DNA of 64,000 nucleotides from Acuticoccus kalidii (GTDB lineage Bacteria; Pseudomonadota; Alphaproteobacteria; Rhizobiales; Amorphaceae), in contig NZ_JAKGCS010000017.1 of assembly GCF_021556395.1 (NCBI RefSeq), positions 186,001 through 250,000 of the forward strand. The letters run 5' to 3'. This document shows, one piece after another, positions 19,371-28,558 of this stretch; positions within the stretch are counted from its first letter, which is position 1, and each line of letters opens with the position of its first letter. Position numbers and translations under genes: made by a program. Below the pieces are notes generated by a model, which worked only from the letters and a program-made list of their open reading frames with translations, ran no database searches and was not told where the DNA came from.

Positions 19371-20141
19371 TCAGCCATTGTCATAATCGAGACGCATCGG
19401 GATGCCGGCCGCGGCCATGTGCTCCTTCGCCTCCCGAACGGTGAACGTCCCGAAGTGGAAGATCGATGCGGCGAGCACCGCTTCGGCGTGACCTTCGCTG
19501 ACCGCATCGACGAGATGGTCGAGCGTGCCGGCGCCGCCCGAAGCGATCACCGGGATCGTCACCGCGTCCGAAACGGCGCGCGTGAGGCCGATATCGAAAC
19601 CGGCTTTGGTCCCGTCCGAATCCATCGAGGTGAGGAGAATTTCTCCCGCGCCGAGTGCCGTGACGCGCTTGGCGAAATCCACCGCATCGACGCCGGTGGC
19701 CTTGCGCCCGCCATGGGTGAAGATCTCCCAATGGTCGCCGACCTTCTTGGCGTCGATCGCGACCACGATGCACTGCGCGCCGAATTTCTCCGCCGCCCGG
19801 CGCACGAAATCCGGATCCCGGACCGCGGCGGTGTTGATCGACACCTTGTCCGCCCCGGCGAGGAGGAGCGAGCGGATATCGGACACGGTGCGGATGCCGC
19901 CACCCACAGTGAGCGGCATGAAGCACTGCTCCGCCGTCCGCCGCACCACATCGAAGAGGATCGAGCGCTCCTCGTGGCTCGCGGTGATGTCGAGAAAGGT
20001 CAGCTCGTCGGCTCCGGCCGCGTCATAGGCCTTCGCGGCCTCGACGGGATCGCCCGCGTCGACGAGATTCTCGAACTTCACGCCTTTGACGACGCGGCCT
20101 TCGGCGACGTCGAGGCAAGGAATGATGCGTTTCTTCAGCAT
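19371..20141 (-). CDS. hisF: Imidazole glycerol phosphate synthase cyclase subunit HisF
   Basis: A 256-residue beta/alpha barrel that forms imidazole glycerol phosphate and AICAR from PRFAR with ammonia supplied by HisH. It begins [23 protein letters not shown], with the catalytic Asp in CLDV, and has the second catalytic Asp in TSMDSDGTK. Phosphate-binding motifs [12 protein letters not shown] and [11 protein letters not shown] are clear. The start overlaps the hisA stop by 1 nt. Confidence 0.97.
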   Translation of the reverse strand: MLKKRIIPCLDVAEGRVVKGVKFENLVDAGDPVEAAKAYDAAGADELTFLDITASHEERSILFDVVRRTAEQCFMPLTVGGGIRTVSDIRSLLLAGADKVSINTAAVRDPDFVRRAAEKFGAQCIVVAIDAKKVGDHWEIFTHGGRKATGVDAVDFAKRVTALGAGEILLTSMDSDGTKAGFDIGLTRAVSDAVTIPVIASGGAGTLDHLVDAVSEGHAEAVLAASIFHFGTFTVREAKEHMAAAGIPMRLDYDNG

Positions 20142-20875
20142 CAGTTCGCCCCGGCCGACAGCGTGTCGAGCGCCTTCGCCGCATCGACGCGGCCGTCATA
20201 GAGCGCCCTGCCGATGATCGCGCCCTGAAGGATCGAGGCGTCGGAGGCGGCGAGGCGGGCGACGTCGTTCATGCCGGAGAAGCCGCCCGACGCGATCACC
20301 GGCGTCGTCACCGCGCGGGCGATGTCGAGCGTTTCCTCGAGATTGAGGCCGGTCAGCATCCCATCGCGGCCGATATCGGTGTGCACGATCGCCGCGACCC
20401 CGGCATCCTCGTAGGCGAGGGCGAGATCGTGGGCGGACAGCTCCGTCGAATCGGCCCAGCCGGACACGGCGACCTTGCCGTCGCGCGCGTCGATCCCGAC
20501 GACGATCTTGTGCGGGAAGGCGCGGCACGCCTCGCGCACCAGCGCCGGATCACGCGCCGCCGCCGTGCCGAGAATGACGCGGGAGACGCCGCGCTCCAGC
20601 CAGAGCTCGATCGCCTCCATGGAGCGAATGCCGCCGCCGAGCTGCACCGGGCATTCGGTCGAGGCGAGAATCGCGTCCACCGCCTCGGCATTGCGGCTCT
20701 CTCCTGCGAACGCACCGTTGAGGTCGACGACATGGAGATGCGTGAAGCCGACCCGCGCGAAATGCGCCGCGAGCTCGCCGGGGTCCGTGGAAAAGACCGT
20801 CGCGCGATCCATCTCGCCCTGTTCGAGACGGACGCAGGTGCCGTCTTTCAGGTCGATGGCCGGAAAGAGAATCAT
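20141..20875 (-). CDS. hisA: Phosphoribosylformimino-5-aminoimidazole carboxamide ribotide isomerase HisA
   Basis: A 244-residue beta/alpha barrel isomerase for the fourth step of histidine synthesis. It starts [20 protein letters not shown] with the catalytic Asp of [16 protein letters not shown] and [11 protein letters not shown] are the phosphate sites, and [14 protein letters not shown] carries the second catalytic Asp. The ATG at 20875 overlaps the hisH stop as ATGA; a GTG three codons upstream (20884) is an alternative. Confidence 0.96.
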   Translation of the reverse strand: MILFPAIDLKDGTCVRLEQGEMDRATVFSTDPGELAAHFARVGFTHLHVVDLNGAFAGESRNAEAVDAILASTECPVQLGGGIRSMEAIELWLERGVSRVILGTAAARDPALVREACRAFPHKIVVGIDARDGKVAVSGWADSTELSAHDLALAYEDAGVAAIVHTDIGRDGMLTGLNLEETLDIARAVTTPVIASGGFSGMNDVARLAASDASILQGAIIGRALYDGRVDAAKALDTLSAGAN

Positions 20876-21522
20876 GGTGTCCACTGCAAGAAGTTGCCGA
20901 TGAGCGCGAGGCCGAGAGCCTGGCTCTTCTCGGGGTGAAACTGGGTGCCGATGATGTTGTCGCGACCGACGATGGCCGCGAACGTCTCACCGTGATCGGC
21001 GGTGGCGATAACGTCCTCCGGTCGCTCCGGACGGATGGCGTAGGAATGGACGAAATAGGCGTGCAGCCCGTCCGGGCCGAGCGGGATGTCTTTCAAGACC
21101 GGGTGCGCGCGCACCTCGTCGAGGACGTTCCAGCCCATATGCGGGATCTTGAGCGACGGATCGTTCGGCTCGAGGGCGCGAACCTCGCCGTGGATGAGGT
21201 CGAGCCCGTCGGCGGTCTTGTATTCCAGCCCGCGCGTCGCGAAGAGCTGCATGCCGACACAGACGCCGAGAAGCGGCGCGCCGCGGTTCAGCACCGCTTC
21301 GTTCAACGCCTCGACCATTCCGACCGTGGAGGAGAGACCCGCCATGCAATCGGCGAAGGCGCCGACGCCGGGCAGCACGATCCGGTCGGCCCGCGCCACG
21401 CGCTGGGGATCCGACGAGACGACGATCGCGTCCTTCAAGCCATGTTCGGCGGCGGCCCGCATGAACGCCTTTTCGGCGGACCGCAGGTTGCCGGACCCAT
21501 AATCGATGATGACAACGCTCAC
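20872..21522 (-). CDS. hisH: Imidazole glycerol phosphate synthase glutamine amidotransferase subunit HisH
   Basis: A 216-residue class I glutaminase that feeds ammonia to HisF. It begins [19 protein letters not shown]. The nucleophile Cys is in [13 protein letters not shown], and the catalytic His/Glu pair is in [10 protein letters not shown]. The start is GTG at 21522 with CGAGGG 6 nt upstream, and it overlaps the DUF2628 gene stop by 4 nt (GTGA). Confidence 0.95.
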   Translation of the reverse strand: MSVVIIDYGSGNLRSAEKAFMRAAAEHGLKDAIVVSSDPQRVARADRIVLPGVGAFADCMAGLSSTVGMVEALNEAVLNRGAPLLGVCVGMQLFATRGLEYKTADGLDLIHGEVRALEPNDPSLKIPHMGWNVLDEVRAHPVLKDIPLGPDGLHAYFVHSYAIRPERPEDVIATADHGETFAAIVGRDNIIGTQFHPEKSQALGLALIGNFLQWTP

Positions 21523-22019
21523 CGTGTACCCTCGGGAAAGACGCCGAGCACACCCGGCGAAGACAATGTCGATGGGGCGGACGACGACCACGGCTCCGGT
21601 TGCGAAGCCGTGGTGACGTGTCGCTCGCCCGGCGGCACGAAGGAGGGATCGAGCCGCGCGGTGTAATAACGCCGTTCCGCATTGCGGTAGCGGCGGCCTT
21701 CGACGACGCCGGTCATCTCCCAGCCGCGCCGCTTCAGCGCCCAGCGCTTCAAGGCGCGCGCCTCGAACCCGAACCAGACCGCAAGGCCGATCGAGACGAT
21801 AATCGCGACATCCTCGCCCAAAGTCTGCGAGACGAGGCCGATGATTCCACCGCCGAGAATCGCGATGACCACGAAGAGCAGCCACATCCGGTTGGCGAGG
21901 AGCCACAACAGCGGGAAGATCATCGCGAGCCAGGCGAACCCGTCGCGCACGAAGAGCGCCTTTTCGGCGCGCTCGGCCGGATCGAACTTCTCGTGTTCAA
22001 AGACGGTCCAGATGGCCAT
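21519..22019 (-). CDS. DUF2628 domain-containing membrane protein
   Basis: A 166-residue protein with two to three membrane helices (about residues 28-65 and 70-85, the latter [18 protein letters not shown]) and a hydrophilic C-terminal tail rich in Pro/Ser. The N-terminal MAIWTVFEH and the [17 protein letters not shown] stretch mark DUF2628. The function is unknown. It lies inside the histidine operon between hisB (50 nt gap) and hisH (4 nt overlap), a position conserved in rhizobia. No enzymatic role in histidine synthesis is evident. Confidence 0.85.
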   Translation of the reverse strand: MAIWTVFEHEKFDPAERAEKALFVRDGFAWLAMIFPLLWLLANRMWLLFVVIAILGGGIIGLVSQTLGEDVAIIVSIGLAVWFGFEARALKRWALKRRGWEMTGVVEGRRYRNAERRYYTARLDPSFVPPGERHVTTASQPEPWSSSAPSTLSSPGVLGVFPEGTR

Positions 22020-22069
22020 GGAAGACCCCCGCGTTTCGGCGCCCTGCGCCCGACGATGGCAATCAACGC

Positions 22070-22672
22070 CTAGAGTGTGCCCTTGGTCGACGGAATGGCG
22101 CCGCCCGGCGCCGTGATGCGGACCGCTTCACCGAGCGCGCGTGCGACGCCCTTGAAGCAACTTTCCGCAATATGGTGATCGTTGTCGCCGTAAAGAGTCT
22201 CGATATGGAGCGTCATGCGGGAATTCATCGCCAGAGCGGTGAAGAATTCGCGCACGAGCTGGGTGTCGAAGGTGCCGATCTTGTCGGTATGGAAGGCCGT
22301 CCGGAACACGATGAACGGCCGGCCCGACAGGTCGAGCGCGACGCGGGTCAGCGTCTCGTCCATCGGCAAGAGGCAATCCGCATAGCGGGTGATGCCACGC
22401 TTGTCGCCCACGGCCGCGAGAATCGCCTCGCCGAGCGCGATGCCGACATCCTCCACGGTGTGGTGATCGTCGATATGGAGATCGCCCTCGGCCTCGATGG
22501 TCATCGAAATGCCGGAATGGCGGGCGAGCTGATCGAGCATATGATCGAAGAAGCCGATCCCCGTCTTGATCGTGCGCGCACCGCCCCCATCGAGGTCGAC
22601 CGACACCGAAATGGCGGTTTCCTGGGTGCGCCGAGAAATGTCGGCTTTGCGGGAGGGAGGCGTCTGTGTCAT
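22070..22672 (-). CDS. hisB: Imidazoleglycerol-phosphate dehydratase HisB
   Basis: A 200-residue monofunctional manganese-dependent dehydratase for the sixth step of histidine synthesis. The repeated metal-binding motifs are [30 protein letters not shown] and [21 protein letters not shown]. It is the first gene of the hisB-DUF2628-hisH-hisA-hisF-hisE-coaA operon and is divergent from pyrF, with 83 bp between starts. No his leader attenuator with a His-codon run was seen. Confidence 0.96.
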   Translation of the reverse strand: MTQTPPSRKADISRRTQETAISVSVDLDGGGARTIKTGIGFFDHMLDQLARHSGISMTIEAEGDLHIDDHHTVEDVGIALGEAILAAVGDKRGITRYADCLLPMDETLTRVALDLSGRPFIVFRTAFHTDKIGTFDTQLVREFFTALAMNSRMTLHIETLYGDNDHHIAESCFKGVARALGEAVRITAPGGAIPSTKGTL

Positions 22673-22755
22673 CGGAGCCTTCTAGCGTGCTTTGTGGTCA
22701 GGCGAAATCACCTGATCGAGGAGAACTTGCGCGGTTTACCGGCGGAGATAGACAA

Positions 22756-23457
22756 ATGACGTTCTCTACACCACAGAGCCGGCTGATCGTCGCGCTCGAC
22801 ACGGCGGATCGGGCCGCAGCGGAGCGGCTCGTCGAGGCGACCGAGGGCACCGTCGGCGTCTACAAGGTCGGGCTCGAATTCGCCATGGCCGGCGGCCTAA
22901 ATTTCGCCAAAGAGCTCGCCGACGCCGGGCACGCCGTCTTCCTCGACATGAAGCTCCTCGACATCGCGAACACCGTGGCGAGCGCGGTCCGTTCGGCCGG
23001 CGGCATCGGCGCGCGCTATCTGACGGTCCACGCCTATCCGCAGGCGATCCGCGCGGCGGTGAGCGCGCGGCCGCAGGGCCTCTCGATTGTCGCGGTGACC
23101 GTGCTCACCTCGATGGACGACGAGGATCTTCGCGAGACCGGGTACGCCGATACCGCATCCGCACTCGTCGAGAAGCGCATCGCGCAGGCGGCGTCGCTGG
23201 GCGCGGACTGCATCGTCTGCGCGCCCACGGAGGCCGCCGCCGCACACCGCTCGGGCCTCGTGGTGATCACGCCAGGCGTTCGCCTTCCCGACGACGCTGC
23301 CGGCGACCAGAAACGGATCGCAACGCCGCAGGACGCGATCCGCGCCGGTGCCGACGCCATCGTCGTCGGCCGGCCGATCAACGCCGCCGCCGATCCGCGC
23401 GAGGCCGCGCTCCGCTACACTGCGGCGATCGCCGAGGGGCTCGCGGCCCGCGACTGA
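22756..23457 (+). CDS. pyrF: Orotidine 5'-phosphate decarboxylase
   Basis: A 233-residue beta/alpha barrel catalysing the last step of UMP synthesis. Conserved segments are RLIVALDTADRAAAERLV, YKVGLEFAMAGG, and the catalytic FLDMKLLDIANTVASA with the Asp-Lys-Asp tetrad residues. VITPGVRLPDDAAGDQKR and GADAIVVGRPI bind phosphate. The ATG at 22756 has GGAG 8 nt upstream; an in-frame start at 22666 would overlap hisB and lacks homology. Confidence 0.95.
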   Translation: MTFSTPQSRLIVALDTADRAAAERLVEATEGTVGVYKVGLEFAMAGGLNFAKELADAGHAVFLDMKLLDIANTVASAVRSAGGIGARYLTVHAYPQAIRAAVSARPQGLSIVAVTVLTSMDDEDLRETGYADTASALVEKRIAQAASLGADCIVCAPTEAAAAHRSGLVVITPGVRLPDDAAGDQKRIATPQDAIRAGADAIVVGRPINAAADPREAALRYTAAIAEGLAARD

Positions 23458-23522
23458 ATGGAGGATGGCGCGGCGCGCGCCGTCACCTAACTTTCGGAGC
23501 ATGTCCGAACGATGAGGCGACC

Positions 23523-24155
23523 ATGTTCCGTATTCTCCGCCCTCTCGCTCTCGTCTGTGCCCTCACCATGACGAGCGGCGCGGCACGGGCCGAGCCGATC
23601 ACCATCGTCGCGCTCGGCGACAGCCTCACCGCGGGCTATCAGCTACCGCCTGGCGCGGGTTTTCCAGCGCAGCTCGAGCGAGCGCTCGCGGACGAGGGGC
23701 TCGACGTCAGTGTTCTCGATGCCGGCGTTTCGGGCGATACCACCTCCGGCGGCCTGTCCCGGCTCGACTGGTCGGTCGGCGAGGAGGCCGACGCGGTGAT
23801 CGTGGAGCTCGGCGCCAACGACGCGCTGCGCGGCATCGATCCGAGCGATACGCGCGCCAATCTCACCGCCATCCTCGACCGGCTGGACGCGCGCGGGTTG
23901 CCGGTGCTTCTGGCCGGTATGCTCGCCCCGCCGAACATGGGCGAGGACTACGGCAACGCCTTCGCCGGCATCTATGACGAGCTCGCCGCGCGGGACGTCG
24001 TGTTCTATCCGTTCTTTCTCGACGGGGTCGCCGCCGATCCCGCGCTCAACCTCGCCGACGGGATGCATCCGACGGAAGAAGGCGTCGGCGTCATCGTCGA
24101 GCGGATTCTACCGAAGGTGCGCGAATTGATTGCGCGGGTGCAAGACGCCGGCTGA
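23523..24155 (+). CDS. Exported arylesterase/lysophospholipase of the GDSL (TesA-like) family
   Basis: A 210-residue SGNH hydrolase with a signal peptide at residues 1-23 (ending AARAE), so it acts in the periplasm. Block I is IVALGDSLTAGYQLPPGAGFP with the catalytic Ser, block III is ELGANDALRGI, and block V is DGMHPTEEG with the Asp and His of the triad. It is the TesA/arylesterase type; the natural ester or thioester substrate is not readable. Confidence 0.88.
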   Translation: MFRILRPLALVCALTMTSGAARAEPITIVALGDSLTAGYQLPPGAGFPAQLERALADEGLDVSVLDAGVSGDTTSGGLSRLDWSVGEEADAVIVELGANDALRGIDPSDTRANLTAILDRLDARGLPVLLAGMLAPPNMGEDYGNAFAGIYDELAARDVVFYPFFLDGVAADPALNLADGMHPTEEGVGVIVERILPKVRELIARVQDAG

Positions 24156-24258
24156 TCCGGCCTCTTTCCCGACATCGTTACAAGCTGTAGAGACTTGAGA
24201 GATCCTTCGCCCGGCGGTTCCGTCCGGCGTCTTCCTGTAATTTGGGACCTCTCGTCCA

Positions 24259-25308
24259 ATGGACTACCGTAAACTCGGACGGACCGACCTGTCCGTCAGC
24301 GCGCTTTCCCTCGGCACCATGACGTGGGGCGATCAGAACACCGAAGACGAAGCCTTCGCGCAGATGGATTATGCGCTCGAACGCGGCGTCAACCTCTTCG
24401 ACAACGCGGAGATGTATCCGACCCCGCCCAAGGCGGAGACGGCGAACCGCTGCGAGACGATCATGGGCAACTGGCTCGCGGCGCGGCCGGGCGCACGCGA
24501 GAAGATCATCGTCGCGACGAAGGTCGTCGGCCGGTCGCATATGTCGTGGCTGCGCGCGGATGGTCGCGAGCCGCGCCTCACCGCCCGCGATATCGAGGAG
24601 GCGGTCGAAGGCAGCCTGCGCCGCCTCCAGACCGACCATATCGACCTTTATCAGGTGCACTGGCCGGATCGCCCGGTCCCGCAATTCGGCTCGAACCCGA
24701 CCGTCTTCAACGTGCCCGACCGGCCGGCCGACGAAACGCCGATCGAGGAGAGCCTCGAAGCGTTCGGCCGCCTCGTGAAGGCCGGCAAGGTGCTTCATCT
24801 CGGCCTGTCGAACGAATCGACCTGGGGCCTGATGAAATGGCTCGGCGCCTCCGATCCGCTGCCCCGCGTCGCCTCGATCCAGAACGCCTACAGCCTCGTC
24901 AACCGCACCTTCGAGACGAACCTCGCCGAAGCCGCGATGCGCGAGGATGTCGGCCTGCTCGCCTATTCGGCCTTGGCGCAGGGCTGCCTCTCCGGCAAAT
25001 ATCTGGGCGGCGCGCTGCCGGACGGCTCGCGCAAGGCGCTCTATAACCGGATGCAGCGTTATGAAGGGCCGGGGGCGGAAGAGGCGTTCGGCCTCTATGT
25101 CGCGCTTGCCAAGGAGGCCGGCCTCGATCCGGCGCAGATGGCGATCGCGTTCGCTGCGAGCCGCCCCTTCATGACGAGCGTCATCATCGGCGCGAGCAAG
25201 ATGGATCAGTTGAAGACGGTGCTCGACGCGGCCGACCTCACCCTCTCGGACGACGTTCTCGACGCGATCGACACGATCCACCGCGCCCACGCGAACGTCT
25301 GCCCATGA
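24259..25308 (+). CDS. Aldo/keto reductase (Tas-like)
   Basis: A 349-residue NADPH-dependent oxidoreductase with the beta/alpha barrel of the AKR superfamily, closest in pattern to E. coli Tas. MDYRKLGRTDLSVSALSLGTMTWG is typical. The catalytic tetrad appears as Asp in NLFDNAEMYPT (with the Tyr), Lys in IVATKVVG, and His in YQVHWPD. VKAGKVLHLGLSNES and SVIIGASKMDQL form the cofactor end. The stop overlaps the next gene by 4 nt, so it heads a likely operon with the TauE-type gene. The substrate is unknown. Confidence 0.88.
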   Translation: MDYRKLGRTDLSVSALSLGTMTWGDQNTEDEAFAQMDYALERGVNLFDNAEMYPTPPKAETANRCETIMGNWLAARPGAREKIIVATKVVGRSHMSWLRADGREPRLTARDIEEAVEGSLRRLQTDHIDLYQVHWPDRPVPQFGSNPTVFNVPDRPADETPIEESLEAFGRLVKAGKVLHLGLSNESTWGLMKWLGASDPLPRVASIQNAYSLVNRTFETNLAEAAMREDVGLLAYSALAQGCLSGKYLGGALPDGSRKALYNRMQRYEGPGAEEAFGLYVALAKEAGLDPAQMAIAFAASRPFMTSVIIGASKMDQLKTVLDAADLTLSDDVLDAIDTIHRAHANVCP

Positions 25309-26060
25309 GCGCACTGCTGCCGGCCGGCATCGATCCGACGGGCGCCGCGGCGCTCGTCCTGCTCAGCGTGTTCACGAGCGCGCTGTCGGCATCGGTCGGC
25401 ATCGGCGGCGGCGTCCTTCTCCTCGCGGCCATGACCTTCGTCGTGCCGATCGAGGCGCTGGTTCCGATCCACGGCGTCGTGCAGCTCGGCTCCAATCTCG
25501 GCCGCGTCACCTTGCTCGCCAAGGATGTCGCGTTTCGGCTGATCGTGCCGTTCACCATCGGGTGCGTGCTCGGAGCGGTGATCGGCGGCCTCCTGGTGAC
25601 GGATCTCCCGGAGAACCTCCTCCTCCTCATCATCGGCGTCTTCGTGACGGCGACGACGTGGCTGAAGCTGCCGCCGCTCGGTCGCGGCGAGCGCGGCATC
25701 CTCGCCGCCGGCGGGCTGTTCGCGACGATCCTCACGATGTTCGTCGGCGCGACGGGCCCCTTCGTCATGATGCTGATGCGGCAGTCGGGTCTGTCCCACG
25801 CCGGCCTCGTCGCGACGACCTCGATGGGGATGACGATCCAGCACGCGCTGAAGGTTTCGGCCTTCGCGACGCTCGGGTTCGCGTTCGGCGCGTGGGTGCC
25901 GCTGATCGCGGCGATGATTGCGGCCGGCTTCGTCGGCACCTTCATCGGCGCCCGCTTACTCAAGAGCTTGCCGGAAGCGTCGCTCAAATTATCACTCAAG
26001 ATTGTGCTCACCCTCATCGGCGCGCAATTGATTCTGCGCGCGGTGAGCGACTTCATCTGA
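25305..26060 (+). CDS. TauE/SafE family membrane transporter
   Basis: A 251-residue membrane protein with about eight helices in two repeats. SASVGIGGGVLLLAAMTFVVP and the second-half GATGPFVMMLMRQSGLSHAGLVATTS are the conserved family segments. Family members export sulfite, sulfoacetate or related anions, or move other small organic acids. The start overlaps the aldo/keto reductase stop by 4 nt. Confidence 0.85.
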   Translation: MSALLPAGIDPTGAAALVLLSVFTSALSASVGIGGGVLLLAAMTFVVPIEALVPIHGVVQLGSNLGRVTLLAKDVAFRLIVPFTIGCVLGAVIGGLLVTDLPENLLLLIIGVFVTATTWLKLPPLGRGERGILAAGGLFATILTMFVGATGPFVMMLMRQSGLSHAGLVATTSMGMTIQHALKVSAFATLGFAFGAWVPLIAAMIAAGFVGTFIGARLLKSLPEASLKLSLKIVLTLIGAQLILRAVSDFI

Positions 26061-26076
26061 ACCCCGCATCGAGACC

Positions 26077-27042
26077 ATGTCGAAAAAAGGTGAGCCCGTG
26101 TCACGCCAGACCATGCCGATGATCGGCCCGGAAGAGATCGCCGCCGCCGCAGCCCGCGTCACGCCGCATGTGCGCCGAACGCCGTTGCTCCGGCTCGACG
26201 GTCCGGCAAAGTGCGAGCTAAAGCTCGAGCACATGCAGGTGACGGGCACCTTCAAGGCGCGCGGGGCGTTCAACTCGTTGCTCAGCATGGACGTTCCGGC
26301 GGCCGGCGTCGCCGCCGCGTCGGGCGGCAATCATGGTGCCGCCGTCGCCTATGCCGCGAACCGGCTCGGCCACAAGGCGGCAATCTTCGTGCCGACGATC
26401 GCGAGCGCTTCGAAGATCGATCTGATTCGCGCCGCCGAGGGCGACGTGCGGATCGGCGGCGATCGCTATGCCGAGGCGCTCGCCGCCTGCGAGGCCTATC
26501 AGGCCGACAGCGGGGCGATCAGCATCCACGCCTATGACGCGCCCGCCACCATCGCCGGCCAAGGCACCGTCGCGCTCGAATGGGAGGCGGATTCCAAGGG
26601 TCTCGACACCGTCCTCGTCGCCGTCGGCGGCGGTGGGCTGATCAGCGGGATGGCGGCCTGGTTCGAGGACCGGGTCAAGGTCGTCGGCGTCGAGCCGGAA
26701 GGCTCGTGCGCGCTCCATGCCGCACTCGACGCAGGCCATCCGGTCGATGTCGAGATCGACAGCATCGCCGCCGACGCGCTCGGCGCGAAACGCACCGGCG
26801 AACTCAATCTCGCCATCGCGAAGCGTTATGTCGCCGATGTCGTCCTTGTTCCCGATCAGGCGATCCTGGATGCGCAGAAGAGCCTTTGGGACACCGCGCG
26901 CCTTCTCGTCGAGCCGGCCGGCGCAACGGCCTTCGCCGCGCTCGCAAGCGGGGCCTATCGTGCAGCGCCGGGCGAGCGGGTCGGCGTCCTCGTTTGCGGA
27001 GCCAACACCGATCCCTCTAAGCTCGGCGCACTCCTCGCCTGA
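26077..27042 (+). CDS. Threonine/serine dehydratase-like PLP enzyme (fold type II)
   Basis: A 321-residue PLP enzyme of the threonine dehydratase/serine racemase-like group. The PLP lysine is in TGTFKARGAFN, the substrate loop is ASGGNHGAAVAYAA, and the phosphate-binding loop is AVGGGGLISGM. It lacks the C-terminal ACT regulatory domain of biosynthetic IlvA, so a catabolic or alternative beta-elimination role is likely. The start is uncertain: ATG at 26077 has no good ribosome site, whereas GTG at 26098 has AAGGTGAG 3 nt upstream and may be the true start. It lies 16 nt after the TauE-type gene. Confidence 0.83.
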   Translation: MSKKGEPVSRQTMPMIGPEEIAAAAARVTPHVRRTPLLRLDGPAKCELKLEHMQVTGTFKARGAFNSLLSMDVPAAGVAAASGGNHGAAVAYAANRLGHKAAIFVPTIASASKIDLIRAAEGDVRIGGDRYAEALAACEAYQADSGAISIHAYDAPATIAGQGTVALEWEADSKGLDTVLVAVGGGGLISGMAAWFEDRVKVVGVEPEGSCALHAALDAGHPVDVEIDSIAADALGAKRTGELNLAIAKRYVADVVLVPDQAILDAQKSLWDTARLLVEPAGATAFAALASGAYRAAPGERVGVLVCGANTDPSKLGALLA

Positions 27043-27143
27043 ACCATCCAACCGTCCCGTTGGCGCGTCGCTAGGAGGCCGGCGCGCTGCGAGCGCCCGC
27101 AAGCGCCACGGGTCAAACGCCTCGATCTAGAAAGAAACGCCAC

Positions 27144-28241
27144 ATGCCCTCTCTGCTCCTACTTCCCGGTGACGGAATCGGCCCCGAAGTGATGGCCGCC
27201 ACCGAGCGGGTGATCGACTTCTTCAACCGCCGCGGAGCCGGTTTCGAGCTCCAGCACGGCCTCGTCGGCGGCAGCGCGGTCGACAAAGAGGGCGCGCCCG
27301 TCTCGGAGGAGACGCTCGCGATCGGCGAAGCGGTCGACGCGATCTTGTTCGGCGCGGTCGGTGGCCCGCAATATGACGAACTCTCCTACGAGATGCGCCC
27401 GGAGGCCGGTCTTCTGCGGCTTCGCAAGCATTTCGAGCTGTTCGCCAATATCCGCCCGGCGATCTGCTATCCGGCGCTCGCCGACGCGTCGAGCCTCAAG
27501 CGCGAGGTCGTCGAAGGGCTCGACATCATCATTCTGCGCGAGCTGACCGGCGGCGTCTATTTCGGCGAGCCGAAGACGATCGAGGATCTCGGCAACGGCC
27601 AGAAGCGGGCGATCGACACCCAGATCTACGACACCTACGAGATCGACCGCATCGCGCGCGCCGCCTTCGAGCTCGCCCGCACGCGCCGCCAGCACGTCAC
27701 GTCGATGGAAAAGCGTAACGTGATGAAGTCGGGTGTCCTGTGGCGCGAAGTCGTCGAGGACGCGCACAAGGACGGCAACACCGACATCACGCTGAGCCAC
27801 ATGCTCGCCGATGCCGGGGCGATGCAGCTCGTGCGCGATCCGAAGCAGTTCGACGTGATCGTCTGCGACAACCTCTTCGGCGACATGCTGTCCGACATCG
27901 CGGCCCAGCTCACCGGGTCGCTCGGAATGCTCCCCTCGGCCTCGCTCGGTGCGGTCGACGAGCGGTCCGGCCGTCGCCGCGCGCTCTATGAGCCGGTCCA
28001 CGGCTCGGCGCCGGACATCGCGGGCAAGGGCATCGCGAACCCGATCGCGATGATCGCCTCGTTCGGAATGGCGCTGCAATACTCGTTCGGCATGGTCAAC
28101 GAAGCGAAGGCGCTCGACGGCGCGATCGCCGCCGCCCTCGCCGACGGCCTCCGCACGGCCGACATCGCCCATGGCGTCACCCCGGTGTCGACCAACGAGA
28201 TGACCGACGCGATCCTCGGCAAGCTCGAAAAGGCGCTCTGA
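27144..28241 (+). CDS. leuB: 3-Isopropylmalate dehydrogenase
   Basis: A 365-residue NAD-dependent decarboxylating dehydrogenase of leucine synthesis. It has [19 protein letters not shown], the substrate-binding [17 protein letters not shown] and [12 protein letters not shown], and the catalytic Tyr/Lys plus the metal Asp in [29 protein letters not shown] (in outline). [22 protein letters not shown] binds NAD. leuC and leuD are not in the window. A long hairpin follows 17 nt after the stop. Confidence 0.96.
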   Translation: MPSLLLLPGDGIGPEVMAATERVIDFFNRRGAGFELQHGLVGGSAVDKEGAPVSEETLAIGEAVDAILFGAVGGPQYDELSYEMRPEAGLLRLRKHFELFANIRPAICYPALADASSLKREVVEGLDIIILRELTGGVYFGEPKTIEDLGNGQKRAIDTQIYDTYEIDRIARAAFELARTRRQHVTSMEKRNVMKSGVLWREVVEDAHKDGNTDITLSHMLADAGAMQLVRDPKQFDVIVCDNLFGDMLSDIAAQLTGSLGMLPSASLGAVDERSGRRRALYEPVHGSAPDIAGKGIANPIAMIASFGMALQYSFGMVNEAKALDGAIAAALADGLRTADIAHGVTPVSTNEMTDAILGKLEKAL

Positions 28242-28258
28242 GCCTAGCGTTGCATATC

Positions 28259-28290
28259 CACTCCCGGCGCACGCGAAGGCGCCGGGAGTG
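28259..28290 (+). terminator. Long hairpin after leuB (weak terminator)
   Basis: CACTCCCGGCGC and GCGCCGGGAGTG form a perfect 12-bp stem with an 8-nt loop, 17 nt after the leuB stop. The downstream tract is only TTCC, so it may act as a weak terminator or an mRNA 3'-end stabiliser. Confidence 0.5.
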
Positions 28291-28318
28291 TTCCATATGA
28301 AAAACGCACCCCTGCGTT

Positions 28319-28367
28319 GATCCGATCAGCCCTCGACGGCGCGACAAACCTCATTCATGATCGGATC
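28319..28367. repeat. Spaced inverted repeat upstream of the EamA transporter gene
   Basis: GATCCGATCA at 28319-28328 is repeated in inverted form as TGATCGGATC at 28358-28367, 29 bp apart and about 190 bp before the transporter start. Each arm could be a half-site for a regulator; no regulator gene is adjacent. Confidence 0.4.
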
Positions 28368-28558
28368 TGATTTGCATCAACGTTCGACGATCCTCGGCCA
28401 ATAGCGGACCCGTCCGGGGCGTACCGATTGGTCGTCCTCACCATGCCCGCGTCTGCGCGGCATTCGATTTCTCGTTCCGGCGGTCGGGTGGGCGGCCGGT
28501 TCCCCGTGTCGCGCCGTCCTCGTGACCACCCCACGAATAATAAAAAGCCCAAGGTCCG

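Larger units (their letters stand above)
28242..28558. other. Intergenic stretch between leuB and the EamA transporter gene
   Basis: A 317-bp gap with no plausible gene in any frame. It holds a terminator-like hairpin just after leuB and a pair of 10-bp inverted repeats at 28319-28328 and 28358-28367. The promoter of the transporter gene should be in the right half, but no clear -35/-10 pair was recognised. Confidence 0.5.

Noticed and set aside
22673..22755. Histidine-operon leader attenuator or riboswitch in front of hisB.
   Set aside because: The 83-bp gap has no run of His codons, no terminator hairpin and no known riboswitch core.
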